NCBI GenBank assembly: GCA_003963145.1
Contig: RXJJ01000009.1
Coordinates: 255,749 to 319,748, forward strand
Length of the DNA: 64,000 bases
Reading direction: 5' to 3'
Source of the DNA: Bradyrhizobiaceae bacterium
GTDB taxonomy: Bacteria > Pseudomonadota > Alphaproteobacteria > Rhizobiales > Xanthobacteraceae
Each line of letters begins with the position of its first letter. Positions within the stretch are counted from its first letter, which is position 1. Positions 35,152 through 43,729 of this stretch are shown here, piece by piece. The notes under the pieces were generated by a model. It searched no databases, was not told where the DNA came from, and saw only the letters and a list, made by a program, of their open reading frames with translations. Both the position numbers and the translations under genes were made by a program.

Positions 35152-36135
35152 ATGCAGATTGGACTCGTCGGCCTGGGCCGCATGGGCGGCAACATCGTTC
35201 GTCGCCTGATCGAAAAAGGTAAACACGAGGTCGTCGTTTACGACACCAACTTCAAGACGGTCGCGGACCTCGCTAATCACGGCGCAGGTCCGAGTTCGTC
35301 GCTGGAGGATATGGTCAGCAAGCTGAAAACGCCGCGCACCATCTGGATCATGCTGCCGGCCGGCAAGATCACCGAAGAAACCATCGAAGCACTCGGCAAG
35401 TCGCTGCAAAGCGGCGATACGATCATCGATGGCGGCAACACATTCTGGCAGGACGACGTCCGCCGCGCACGTTCGCTGATGGAAAAAGGCATCCATTATG
35501 TCGATGTCGGCACCAGCGGCGGCATTTGGGGTTTCGAGCGCGGTTATTGCATGATGATCGGTGGCGAGACCGATGTCGTAAAAAAGCTCGATCCGATCTT
35601 CGCCACGCTCGCACCGGGAAAAGGCGACATCCCGCCGACGCCGGGGCGCGACAAGCTCGATCCCCGCGCCGAGCAGGGTTACATCCATGCCGGCCCTGTC
35701 GGAGCGGGTCATTTCGTCAAGATGATCCATAACGGCATCGAATACGGCCTGATGCAGGCCTATGCCGAAGGCTTCGACATTCTCAAGAATGCCGACAGCA
35801 ACGCATTGCCGTCCGAGCATCGCTTCGAACTCAATGTTGCCGATATCGCGGAAGTCTGGCGGCGCGGCAGCGTTATCAGTTCATGGCTGCTGGATCTGAC
35901 CGCCATCGCGCTCGCTGAAAACGTCACGCTCGACAATTACTCCGGCTTTGTCGAGGATTCCGGCGAGGGCCGCTGGACCATCAATGCCGCCATCGACGAA
36001 TCCGTTTCTGCCGAAGTCATCACCGCAGCACTCTACGCCCGCTTCCGCTCGCGCAAGGATCACACCTTCGCGGAAAAAATGCTGTCCGCGATGCGCGCGG
36101 GTTTCGGCGGCCACCGGGAGCCCAAAAAGCCTTGA
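35152..36135 (+). CDS. gnd: 6-phosphogluconate dehydrogenase, decarboxylating (short form)
   Basis: Oxidises 6-phosphogluconate to ribulose-5-phosphate and CO2. The 327-residue protein is the short, often NAD-preferring type. The Rossmann motif is [16 protein letters not shown], the substrate loop contains [19 protein letters not shown] (split from its context), and the catalytic Lys/Asn are in [22 protein letters not shown] 35152 is chosen over ATG 35149 because AAGGA is 6 bases away. It is third in the sugar-phosphate operon. Confidence 0.94.
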   Translation: MQIGLVGLGRMGGNIVRRLIEKGKHEVVVYDTNFKTVADLANHGAGPSSSLEDMVSKLKTPRTIWIMLPAGKITEETIEALGKSLQSGDTIIDGGNTFWQDDVRRARSLMEKGIHYVDVGTSGGIWGFERGYCMMIGGETDVVKKLDPIFATLAPGKGDIPPTPGRDKLDPRAEQGYIHAGPVGAGHFVKMIHNGIEYGLMQAYAEGFDILKNADSNALPSEHRFELNVADIAEVWRRGSVISSWLLDLTAIALAENVTLDNYSGFVEDSGEGRWTINAAIDESVSAEVITAALYARFRSRKDHTFAEKMLSAMRAGFGGHREPKKP

Positions 36136-36157
36136 ATTGTAGCCGTGAGGTGAAGCC

Positions 36158-37702
36158 ATGAATATCGAAGGCAGAAGCATGGTTGCCGACCAGATCGATC
36201 CCAAGACGCGCAAGCCCGAGCCGTGCGTGTTCGTCATTTTCGGCGTCACGGGCGATCTCGCCCATCGCCTCGTGATTCCCGCGCTTTATAATCTCGCCGA
36301 AGGTGGACTGCTGCCTGAGAAATTCTGTGTCGTCGGCGTGACCCGCACCGAGATGCAAAGCAAGACACTGCATGCCGATTTGCAGAAAAGCCTCGACCAG
36401 TTCGCCACCCGCAAGGTGAATCCCGAGATCACCAGGAAGCTGTTCGACTGCGTGACCAGCATCCATGCCGATCCAGGCGATCCGTCATCGTTCGACGGGC
36501 TTAAAGCGCACCTGGAGAAGATCGGCACCAGCAGCGGCGTAAAGAACTGCCTGTTCTATCTCGCGGTGCCGCCCGCCGCGTTCAAGCCGATCAGCGAGCA
36601 GCTCGGCCGTGTCGGCCTGCTCACCGAACAGCCCGGCGCATGGCGGCGGCTTGTGATCGAAAAGCCGTTCGGCACAGACCTGAAATCGGCGAGAGAATTG
36701 AACCACGATCTGCTCAAGCTCGTCGACGAGCATCAGATCTACCGGATCGACCATTATCTCGGCAAGGAAACGGTTCAGAACATTCTCGTGCTGCGCTTCG
36801 CCAACGGCATGTTCGAGCCGATCTGGAATCGCAATCACATCGATCATGTGCAGATCACGGTGTCGGAAACGCTCGATGTCGGACGGCGCGGCAGCTTCTA
36901 TGACGCGACCGGCGCCCTGCGTGACATGGTGCCGAACCATCTGTTCCAACTGCTCGCTCTTGTCGCGATGGAGCCGCCTTCGCGGTTCGATGCACATTCG
37001 GTACGTTCGGAAAAAGGCGAGGTTCTCGCAGCGATCCAGATACAGACAGAGGCCGAGGCGTTGAAGAATTCCGTGCGCGGCCAATATGTCGACGGTATCG
37101 CGGGCGGCAAGGAGGTCATTGATTATCGCAAGACCCCGGACGTCGATCCGAACAGCGTGGTTGAGACTTTCGCTGCGCTCAAGCTCACCATCGACAACTG
37201 GCGCTGGGCCGGCGTTCCCTTCTATCTGCGCACCGGAAAGGCGATGACGTCGAAACGCACCGAGGTTGCGATTCGCTTCAAGCGCGCGCCGTTCTCGATG
37301 TTCCGCACCACCGAGGTCGAACGGCTTTCTCGCAATTATTTCGTCATCGGCATCGAGCCGACCGAAGGCGTCACGCTTCAGTTTAATACCAAGGTGCCCG
37401 GTCCTTCGGTGACGATCGACGGCGTCGAGATGAAATTCAAGTACAAGGATTACTTCAAGGCCGCGCCGAGCACCGGCTATGAGACGCTGATTTACGATTG
37501 CATGATCGGAGACAATATCCTGTTCCAGCGCGCGGACAGCGTGGAGGCCGGGTGGCAGGCGGTGCAGCCCTTCCTCGATGCATGGAAAAAGGCCGGCGCC
37601 AACGGCCTTGCGATCTACCGCGCCGGCACGAACGGTCCGACCGAAGCCGATGAACTGATGCGCCGGGACGGGCGAAGCTGGCGCGCGCCCGATCGCGAAT
37701 GA
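36158..37702 (+). CDS. zwf: Glucose-6-phosphate 1-dehydrogenase
   Basis: First enzyme of the oxidative pentose phosphate and Entner-Doudoroff routes, 514 residues. The coenzyme motif is FGVTGDLAHRLVIPAL, and the active-site signature RIDHYLGKETVQN is intact. ATG 36158 has a GAGG site 7 bases upstream; ATG 36179 is a weaker alternative. Its stop overlaps the pgl start (ATGA), so the two proteins should be made in equal amounts, fitting their sequential reactions. Confidence 0.96.
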   Translation: MNIEGRSMVADQIDPKTRKPEPCVFVIFGVTGDLAHRLVIPALYNLAEGGLLPEKFCVVGVTRTEMQSKTLHADLQKSLDQFATRKVNPEITRKLFDCVTSIHADPGDPSSFDGLKAHLEKIGTSSGVKNCLFYLAVPPAAFKPISEQLGRVGLLTEQPGAWRRLVIEKPFGTDLKSARELNHDLLKLVDEHQIYRIDHYLGKETVQNILVLRFANGMFEPIWNRNHIDHVQITVSETLDVGRRGSFYDATGALRDMVPNHLFQLLALVAMEPPSRFDAHSVRSEKGEVLAAIQIQTEAEALKNSVRGQYVDGIAGGKEVIDYRKTPDVDPNSVVETFAALKLTIDNWRWAGVPFYLRTGKAMTSKRTEVAIRFKRAPFSMFRTTEVERLSRNYFVIGIEPTEGVTLQFNTKVPGPSVTIDGVEMKFKYKDYFKAAPSTGYETLIYDCMIGDNILFQRADSVEAGWQAVQPFLDAWKKAGANGLAIYRAGTNGPTEADELMRRDGRSWRAPDRE

Positions 37703-38439
37703 CAACTGGCCGCCACGTGATCGTTATCAGGGACGCACCAACGCTGGCGGAAGCCGCCGCGCAGCGCGTTGTCGATGCGATAAAATCTAGCGAGAGAGCG
37801 GCCGCAATTTGTTTGACTGGAGGCTCGACGCCGAAGCGGCTCTACGAATTGCTTGCCACGTCTTCATGGCGTGGGCGCATTCCGTGGCCGCGCGTGCACT
37901 GGTTCATCGGCGACGATCGCTTTGTTCCCTTCAACGATCCGCTGAGCAATTTCGGCATGGCGCAGCGCGCCTTTCTCGATTCCTGCGCGCCTGCGCAAAA
38001 TGTTCACCCCATTCGCACAGATGCCGCTTCACCCGATGAAGCCGCGCGGCTCTATGAGGCCGAACTGCGTACCTTCGCAGCTTCGCGCGGACACCCGCCC
38101 CTGTTCGACCTGACGTTGCTTGGCGTCGGCCCGGACGGCCATGTCGCGTCTCTGTTTCCGGGCTACCCGGCCGCACGCGAAGTGAAGCCTTGGGCCGTCG
38201 GCGTGCCGCAGGCTCATGTCGCGCCATTCGTGCCGAGGGTCAGTCTCACCCTTCCCTGTCTTGGCGATACGAAAGAGATGCTGTTTCTCGCGGCAGGTCA
38301 CGACAAAAAGGAGATATTGAGCCGCGTGTTTTCCGGCGAGGATCTTCCCGCATCGCATGCACATGCGAACAAGGGCGAAACGGTCTGGCTGATTGACGAG
38401 GCGGCAGCCCCGCCGGATATCCCTCGGTCATTCTCATGA
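37699..38439 (+). CDS. pgl: 6-phosphogluconolactonase
   Basis: Hydrolyses 6-phosphogluconolactone from Zwf to 6-phosphogluconate, 246 residues. Family motifs are LTGGSTPKRLYELL near the N-terminus, VHWFIGDDRFVP, and the catalytic-site LLGVGPDGHVASLFPG. Translational coupling with zwf on one side and gntK on the other (both ATGA overlaps) ties the three enzymes around 6-phosphogluconate. The identification is secure. Confidence 0.95.
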   Translation: MTTGRHVIVIRDAPTLAEAAAQRVVDAIKSSERAAAICLTGGSTPKRLYELLATSSWRGRIPWPRVHWFIGDDRFVPFNDPLSNFGMAQRAFLDSCAPAQNVHPIRTDAASPDEAARLYEAELRTFAASRGHPPLFDLTLLGVGPDGHVASLFPGYPAAREVKPWAVGVPQAHVAPFVPRVSLTLPCLGDTKEMLFLAAGHDKKEILSRVFSGEDLPASHAHANKGETVWLIDEAAAPPDIPRSFS

Positions 38440-38966
38440 ATGGAGCCACAGCCATCATTGTCATGGGCGTTTCGGGGTCTGGTAAAAGCACCATTGCCGA
38501 AGCGCTGGCACAACGGCTCGGCTTCGCCGAGGAAGACGGCGACCTTTATCATCCCGCCGCGAATGTGAAAAAGATGCAAAGCGGAACGCCACTGACCGAC
38601 GAGGATCGCTGGCCGTGGCTGAACGCCATCGCCGCTCTTATCGACCGCTACGACCGTGAAAGACGCGGCGTGGTCATCGCCTGCTCCGCCCTCAAGCGCG
38701 CTTATCGTGACGTTCTGGTGCGCGAGCACAGCAACGTTCGCATCGTCTATCTCAAGGGCTCGCGTGAGCTGATTCTTAGCCGCAGCGAGCACCGCAAGGG
38801 CCATTTTATGCCGCCGTCGCTGCTCAACAGCCAGTTCGAAACGCTGGAAGAACCGTCGCCCGATGAGCACGCTATCATTGCCGATATCGCCGCACCCGTC
38901 GATGCGATCGTCGTCGGCATTATCAGGCAGCTTAAGGTGGCCGTCACGGAGGCAAAGCCCGCATGA
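38436..38966 (+). CDS. gntK: Gluconokinase
   Basis: Phosphorylates gluconate to 6-phosphogluconate with ATP, 176 residues. It has Walker A GVSGSGKST, the GDLYHPAANVKKM substrate segment and the ACSALKRAYRD motif typical of GntK-type kinases. Start ATG 38436 overlaps the pgl stop, and its own stop overlaps the next start. Its presence lets free gluconate enter the same pathway; no gluconate transporter is in the window. Confidence 0.94.
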   Translation: MNGATAIIVMGVSGSGKSTIAEALAQRLGFAEEDGDLYHPAANVKKMQSGTPLTDEDRWPWLNAIAALIDRYDRERRGVVIACSALKRAYRDVLVREHSNVRIVYLKGSRELILSRSEHRKGHFMPPSLLNSQFETLEEPSPDEHAIIADIAAPVDAIVVGIIRQLKVAVTEAKPA

Positions 38967-39766
38967 CACAGATTGAACTCGTCGTATCCGACGTCGACGG
39001 CACGCTCGTCACCAAGGACAAGCGCATTACGTCGGCCGCAGCCGAGGCTGTGCGAAAACTGCGGGAACGAAGTATCGCGTTTTCCGTGACCAGCAGCCGT
39101 CCTCCCTTCGGCATGCGGATGCTGTTCGATCCACTGGACCTGCAGTTACCGATCGGTCCTTTCAATGGCAGTTCGCTGGTCAACCGCGACCTGTCCGTGG
39201 TCGAGCAGCACACGATCCCGCAGGACGCGGTGACGCGGAGCCTTGAGGTGTTCGAGGAATACGGCGTCGATATCTGGATGTTTTCCAACCAGAAATGGAT
39301 GATCTTCCGCGATGACCGCCAATACGTTCCGCACGAGCAGAACACGATCCAGACGCTGCCGGTGCTTTTGGACAGGAAGACAGCGCCTCTGGATGGCATC
39401 TGCAAGCTCGTCGGTGTCAGCGCTGATTTCGACCTTCTGGCCAAATGCGAAACCGCACTGCAACCCGCGCTCGGCAAGTCCGCGCACGCGGCGCGCTCGC
39501 AGAACTATTATCTCGACGTCACTCCGCCCGGCTTCGACAAGGGCACCTTTGTCGAATCTCTCGCGAGCCGGCTGAAAATCTCGCTCAAAAATGTCGCGAC
39601 CATCGGCGATATGGCGAATGACCTGCCGATGCTTCGCAAAAGCGGCGTATCGTTCGCGATGGGCAACGCCTCCGATACCGTCAAACAGCAGACGACAAAT
39701 GTCACGGCGTCAAATGCGGAAGACGGCTTCGCCAAGGCGATCGAACAAATTCTGAAGATGACCTGA
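38963..39766 (+). CDS. Cof-type HAD family phosphatase
   Basis: A 267-residue HAD-IIB hydrolase. Motif I is SDVDGTLVTKD, the catalytic Asp pair; motif II is VTSSRPP; motifs III and IV are in KGTFVESLA and IGDMANDLPML. Such enzymes dephosphorylate sugar phosphates. It is the last gene of the operon, coupled to gntK by an ATGA overlap, so it probably acts on an intermediate or side product of the pathway, such as an erroneous sugar phosphate. The exact substrate is unknown. Confidence 0.88.
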   Translation: MTQIELVVSDVDGTLVTKDKRITSAAAEAVRKLRERSIAFSVTSSRPPFGMRMLFDPLDLQLPIGPFNGSSLVNRDLSVVEQHTIPQDAVTRSLEVFEEYGVDIWMFSNQKWMIFRDDRQYVPHEQNTIQTLPVLLDRKTAPLDGICKLVGVSADFDLLAKCETALQPALGKSAHAARSQNYYLDVTPPGFDKGTFVESLASRLKISLKNVATIGDMANDLPMLRKSGVSFAMGNASDTVKQQTTNVTASNAEDGFAKAIEQILKMT

Positions 39767-39769
39767 ATA

Positions 39770-41593
39770 TCAGGCGTCAGCGCGCTGCTTGGCTTCGGAG
39801 CGCTGCACCGCAGGCCTGTCGGGATGCAAGGCCGCGTAGATATTCTGCGCCGTATTGACCAGGGCAATATGAGTCAACGCCTGCGGAAAATTTCCGGTCT
39901 GCCGTTTGAGAATCGGATCGTATTCCTCCGCGATCAGACCGAGATCATTCCCGACATTCGCCACACGCCAGAACAGCGTGCGCGCATCTTCCACCCGGCC
40001 GGCGAGAACGCAGGCATCGGCCAGCCACAGCGTGCAGGCCAGAAACGCCCCCTCGATCGGTTCGACCTCTCCGGGCGGCGTATAACGCGGATCGTGCCGC
40101 AGCAAGAAGCCATTGCGCATCATCTCGCGTTCGAGCGCGGCGATCGTCCCGACAATTCGCGGATCGGCGGCAGGCAGGAAACCGATGGAGGGCAACAACG
40201 CCAGACTCGCGTCCAGCGCCCGTGACCCATAACACTCGACAAAGCTGTTCTGCCCGGAATCGAAGCCGTTGGCACAAATGTCGTGATGAATTTCGTCGCG
40301 CAGCGCGCGCCACTGATCGACCGGTCCCGCAAGCCCAAACTGCTCGGCGCTTTTCACGCCGCGATCAAAAGCGACCCAGCACATCGCCTTTGAAAACACG
40401 TAATGCTGAGGTGATCCGCGCTTTTCCCATAACCCGGAATCCGGCTGACGCCAAATCGTGGTCAGATGCTTGAGCAGTTCGATCTCGAGTCCCCAGGTGG
40501 AGTGATCGAGTTCGATCTTCATCACCCGCGACTGGTGGAACACGTCCATCAATTCGCCGAACACATCCAGCTGCAATTGCGCGTGCGCGGCATTGCCGAA
40601 CCGCACCGGTTTTGAGCCTTCGTAACCCGGTAGCCAATCCGCCTCCCATTCCAGAAGGCGCCGCTGCCCGGCGATGCCATACATGATTTGCATGTCGGTC
40701 GGCGACCCGGCGACCGAGCGCAAAAGCCAGTGATGCCAAGCCGTGGCTTCCTCCTGATAGCCGCTATTGAGTAGCGCCAGCAGCGTGAATGTCGCGTCGC
40801 GGAGCCAGCAATAGCGGTAGTCCCAGTTGCGTTCGCCGCCGATCTTTTCCGGCAGCGACGTCGTCGGCGCGGCGACGATGCCGCCTGTCGGCGCATAGGT
40901 CAGTGCTTTCAGCGTAATCAGCGAACGCTGGATCAGATCGCGGCGCTTTCCCTTGAAATTGCCGCGCGCCGACCATGCACTCCAGAATGCCTCGGTTTCG
41001 TCCAGCGCCACGAACGGATCGATAGCTTCCGGCACCGGCCGGTGCGACGCTTCGTAGGTCAGCACGAACGGAACCGTTTCGCCGGCCTTCACCGTGAAAT
41101 CGGCAACCGTCGTCATGTTATGGCCATGCATTTTTACCGGCGTGCGCAGCGCCACCATGTCCGGTCCAGCGATCGCAAGCATGGTGCCATCGTTGAGCCT
41201 GCGGACCCAGGGGATGCTGAAGCCGGAGCCGAAGCGCAATACGAGTTCGCAGGTCATGTTCACCGTGCCGCGGTCGCAGCGGACCAGACGCACGATGTCG
41301 GATGCCTCGCCGCGTGGCGGCATGAAGTCGATCAGCGTCACCGAGCCTTGTTCACACTCGAAGGTGGTCTCAAGAATGAGTGTATCGCCGCTATAGGTGC
41401 GCGAACGCGAAACGACTTTGTCTTTGGGGGTCACCAGCCAGCGCCCATGCTTCGGCTCGCCGAGCAGCGCGGCGAAACACGCATCCGAATCGAAACTCGG
41501 CCAGCACAGCCAGTCGATCGAGCCGTTGCGGCAAACAAGCGCGGCGGTGAGACAATCCCCGATCAGGGCGTAATCTTCGATGGGAGACGGCAA
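39770..41593 (-). CDS. Glycoside hydrolase family 15 protein (glucoamylase/trehalase-like)
   Basis: A cytoplasmic alpha-glucosidase-type enzyme of about 607 residues. The N-terminal domain begins PSPIEDYALIGDCLTAALV and includes NGSIDWLCWPSFDSDACFA. The (alpha/alpha)6 barrel has GGERNWDYRYCWLRDATFT, the pattern of bacterial GH15 trehalases and glucoamylases. TTG 41593 is preferred because GAGG lies 4 bases upstream and the family begins there; TTG 41608 is possible. It converges on the sugar-phosphate operon with only 3 bases between stops. It may release glucose from trehalose or short glucans, but the substrate is not shown. Confidence 0.9.
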   Translation of the reverse strand: MPSPIEDYALIGDCLTAALVCRNGSIDWLCWPSFDSDACFAALLGEPKHGRWLVTPKDKVVSRSRTYSGDTLILETTFECEQGSVTLIDFMPPRGEASDIVRLVRCDRGTVNMTCELVLRFGSGFSIPWVRRLNDGTMLAIAGPDMVALRTPVKMHGHNMTTVADFTVKAGETVPFVLTYEASHRPVPEAIDPFVALDETEAFWSAWSARGNFKGKRRDLIQRSLITLKALTYAPTGGIVAAPTTSLPEKIGGERNWDYRYCWLRDATFTLLALLNSGYQEEATAWHHWLLRSVAGSPTDMQIMYGIAGQRRLLEWEADWLPGYEGSKPVRFGNAAHAQLQLDVFGELMDVFHQSRVMKIELDHSTWGLEIELLKHLTTIWRQPDSGLWEKRGSPQHYVFSKAMCWVAFDRGVKSAEQFGLAGPVDQWRALRDEIHHDICANGFDSGQNSFVECYGSRALDASLALLPSIGFLPAADPRIVGTIAALEREMMRNGFLLRHDPRYTPPGEVEPIEGAFLACTLWLADACVLAGRVEDARTLFWRVANVGNDLGLIAEEYDPILKRQTGNFPQALTHIALVNTAQNIYAALHPDRPAVQRSEAKQRADA

Positions 41594-41743
41594 ATATCCT
41601 CGCAACAAAAGCGGTCAAGCAAACGACACGCCTCTTCCTTGACGTGCCGCCGAAGAGAACGCGCGGACTGCAAAAAAGTTCGCGCACGGAACCTGCGTTG
41701 CCGCGCACGATTGTTATTTTCTGTGATTTGCGGAGGTTGACGA

Positions 41744-42562
41744 CTAGGCGCCGAGAGCCTTCGCCAGCGAGACAAAGCCGTCAACATTCAGGTCGAAGAG
41801 GGGATCCGGCTTGGTGTCCGGTTTTCCGGCTGGACCGAATTCGAGCGGGCGCGCGACAAAAGCTGTTTTCATGCCAAACGCATGCGCGGCTTTGAGATCG
41901 TATTTGTGGCAGGCCACCATCAAAATCTCGTCGGGCTTGCAATCGAGGTAGTTCACAGCAAGCTGGTAAACCGCGGGAGCCGGCTTGTAGCTTTGCGCCA
42001 GTTCGCCGGTCAGCACAGCGTCGAACGGCAGATCGGCGTGTTTCACGATCGCGATCGCCGCCGGCATACTCGCATTTGTCAGCGTTGCCAGCGTGAAGCG
42101 TTTCCGCAGACGCGTCATTCCCTCGATGGTGTCCGGCCATGGGTCCATGCGATTCCAGGCCTGGTTGAGTTCATCGCGCTCGGCCGGCGTGAACTTGTCG
42201 GCAAGACCGCGACGCTCCAGCAGCGTGTCCAGCCCCGCGCGATAGATGCGATCGACACGGGTATAGGGCGCCTTGCCGGCGAGGACCGTATCCATGGACT
42301 GGCGATACAGGTCGCGCCACTCACTCGACACGCTCGCAAAATCCACGTCGATGTTCTTGGCCTTGAACATCGCTTCGCCCGCACGAAGCACCGGCTGATA
42401 AAAGTCGACGGTGCTGCCCTGCAGGTCGAAGGTCAGCGCCTTGATCTTGCTAAAATCCGCAGGCGGAGCGGGTACAGGCGCGGTCTGAGCCTGTACCTTC
42501 CCAACTATCGACATCGCCGCAGCGCCAGCCAGCAGGCTGCGCCGGGAAAAAGTCGTATCCAT
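41744..42562 (-). CDS. Tat-exported haloacid dehalogenase type II-like protein
   Basis: A 272-residue HAD protein with a twin-arginine signal (MDTTFSRRSLLAGAAAMSIV, cleavage near VQA-Q), so it should act in the periplasm. The HAD nucleophile is Asp46 in LTFDLQGSTVDFY. Arg83 (EWRDLYRQ), Asn163 (LTNAS), Lys193 (KPAPAVY) and Asp222 are kept. The Asn of the L-DEX SSN-x-x-D motif is His219 (VACHKYD), and Thr14 is replaced by Ser. Dehalogenase activity is therefore possible but unproved. ATG 42562 has an AGGAGG site. It lies 22 bases downstream of a tartrate/malate dehydrogenase gene. Confidence 0.82.
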   Translation of the reverse strand: MDTTFSRRSLLAGAAAMSIVGKVQAQTAPVPAPPADFSKIKALTFDLQGSTVDFYQPVLRAGEAMFKAKNIDVDFASVSSEWRDLYRQSMDTVLAGKAPYTRVDRIYRAGLDTLLERRGLADKFTPAERDELNQAWNRMDPWPDTIEGMTRLRKRFTLATLTNASMPAAIAIVKHADLPFDAVLTGELAQSYKPAPAVYQLAVNYLDCKPDEILMVACHKYDLKAAHAFGMKTAFVARPLEFGPAGKPDTKPDPLFDLNVDGFVSLAKALGA

Positions 42563-42584
42563 GAGCCGTCCTCCTTTTTTTATT

Positions 42585-43658
42585 TTAAACGTTCGACGAA
42601 TGAATCTCCGACACAACCGCTTCGGTGACGTCCTTGGTGTTGTTTTTGCCGCCAACGTCGGGGGTCAAAATGCCCGCACCGGTCACTTTCTCCACCGCGC
42701 GCATCAGACGCGACGCGCCATCCATCTCGCCAAGATGTTCGAGCATCTGCACGGCCGTCCAGAAGCTCGCGACCGGGTTGGCAATACCCTTGCCGGTGAT
42801 GTCGAAGGCCGAACCGTGGATCGGCTCGAACATCGAGGGGTAACGGCGCTCGGGATCGATATTGGCGGTCGGCGCCACGCCGAGGCTGCCGGCCAGCGCA
42901 CCCGCGAGGTCGGAGAGAATGTCGGCCTGAAGGTTCGAGGCGACGATGGTGTCGAGACTCTTGGGATTGAGCGTCATACGAACGGTCATGGCGTCAACAA
43001 GTGTCTTGTCCCATGTCACATCCGGGAATTCCTTCGAGATTTCCTCGGCGATCTCGTCCCACATCACCATGGCATGGCGCTGCGCATTCGACTTGGTCGA
43101 AACTGTCAGATGCTTGCGCGGCCGGCTTTGTGCCACCTTGAATGCGAAGCGCATCACCCGCTCGACGCCGATACGGGTGAAAACGGCGGTCTCGGTCGCG
43201 ACTTCCTCCGGCAGCCCGCGATGAACGCGTCCGCCATTGCCGGCATATTCGCCTTCCGAATTCTCGCGAATGATCACCCAGTCGAGATCGCCGGGACCGA
43301 CATTGCGCAGCGGCGAGGTGATGCCGGGCAGGATCTTGGTCGGGCGCACGTTGGCGTATTGATCAAAGCCCTGGCAGATCGGCAGGCGCAGTCCCCACAG
43401 CGTAATATGGTCCGGAACATCCGGCGCGCCAACCGCACCGAAATAGATCGCGTCGAACGGCTTGAGCTGCTTGAGGCCATCGGCCGGCATCATCACGCCG
43501 TGCTTCTTGTAATAATCCGAGCCCCAGTCGAATGTCTTGAAATTGAATTTAACATCACCGAGCCGCTTTTGCAGCGCCTCGAGCACGGTCACGCCCGCAG
43601 CGATAACCTCGGGGCCGATGCCGTCGGCCGGGATGGCCGCGATGGAATATTCACGCAT
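42585..43658 (-). CDS. Tartrate dehydrogenase / D-malate dehydrogenase (decarboxylating)
   Basis: A 357-residue member of the isocitrate/isopropylmalate dehydrogenase family, oxidising D-malate or tartrate with NAD+. It starts REYSIAAIPADGIGPEV, has the NSEGEYAG loop that replaces the isopropylmalate pattern, and ends with the signature NLQADILSDLAGALAGSLG. ATG 43658 has GGAG 8 bases upstream. It is in line with an ACS-family transporter upstream and the Tat-exported HAD protein downstream, suggesting import and breakdown of hydroxy-dicarboxylates. D-malate versus tartrate cannot be told apart here. Confidence 0.9.
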   Translation of the reverse strand: MREYSIAAIPADGIGPEVIAAGVTVLEALQKRLGDVKFNFKTFDWGSDYYKKHGVMMPADGLKQLKPFDAIYFGAVGAPDVPDHITLWGLRLPICQGFDQYANVRPTKILPGITSPLRNVGPGDLDWVIIRENSEGEYAGNGGRVHRGLPEEVATETAVFTRIGVERVMRFAFKVAQSRPRKHLTVSTKSNAQRHAMVMWDEIAEEISKEFPDVTWDKTLVDAMTVRMTLNPKSLDTIVASNLQADILSDLAGALAGSLGVAPTANIDPERRYPSMFEPIHGSAFDITGKGIANPVASFWTAVQMLEHLGEMDGASRLMRAVEKVTGAGILTPDVGGKNNTKDVTEAVVSEIHSSNV

Positions 43659-43729
43659 CACTTGGTCTCCTTATCTGGGTGGGCGCCGGCTCGGACGAAC
43701 CGGGCTGAAGTCGAATGGGTGCCTTAAAA

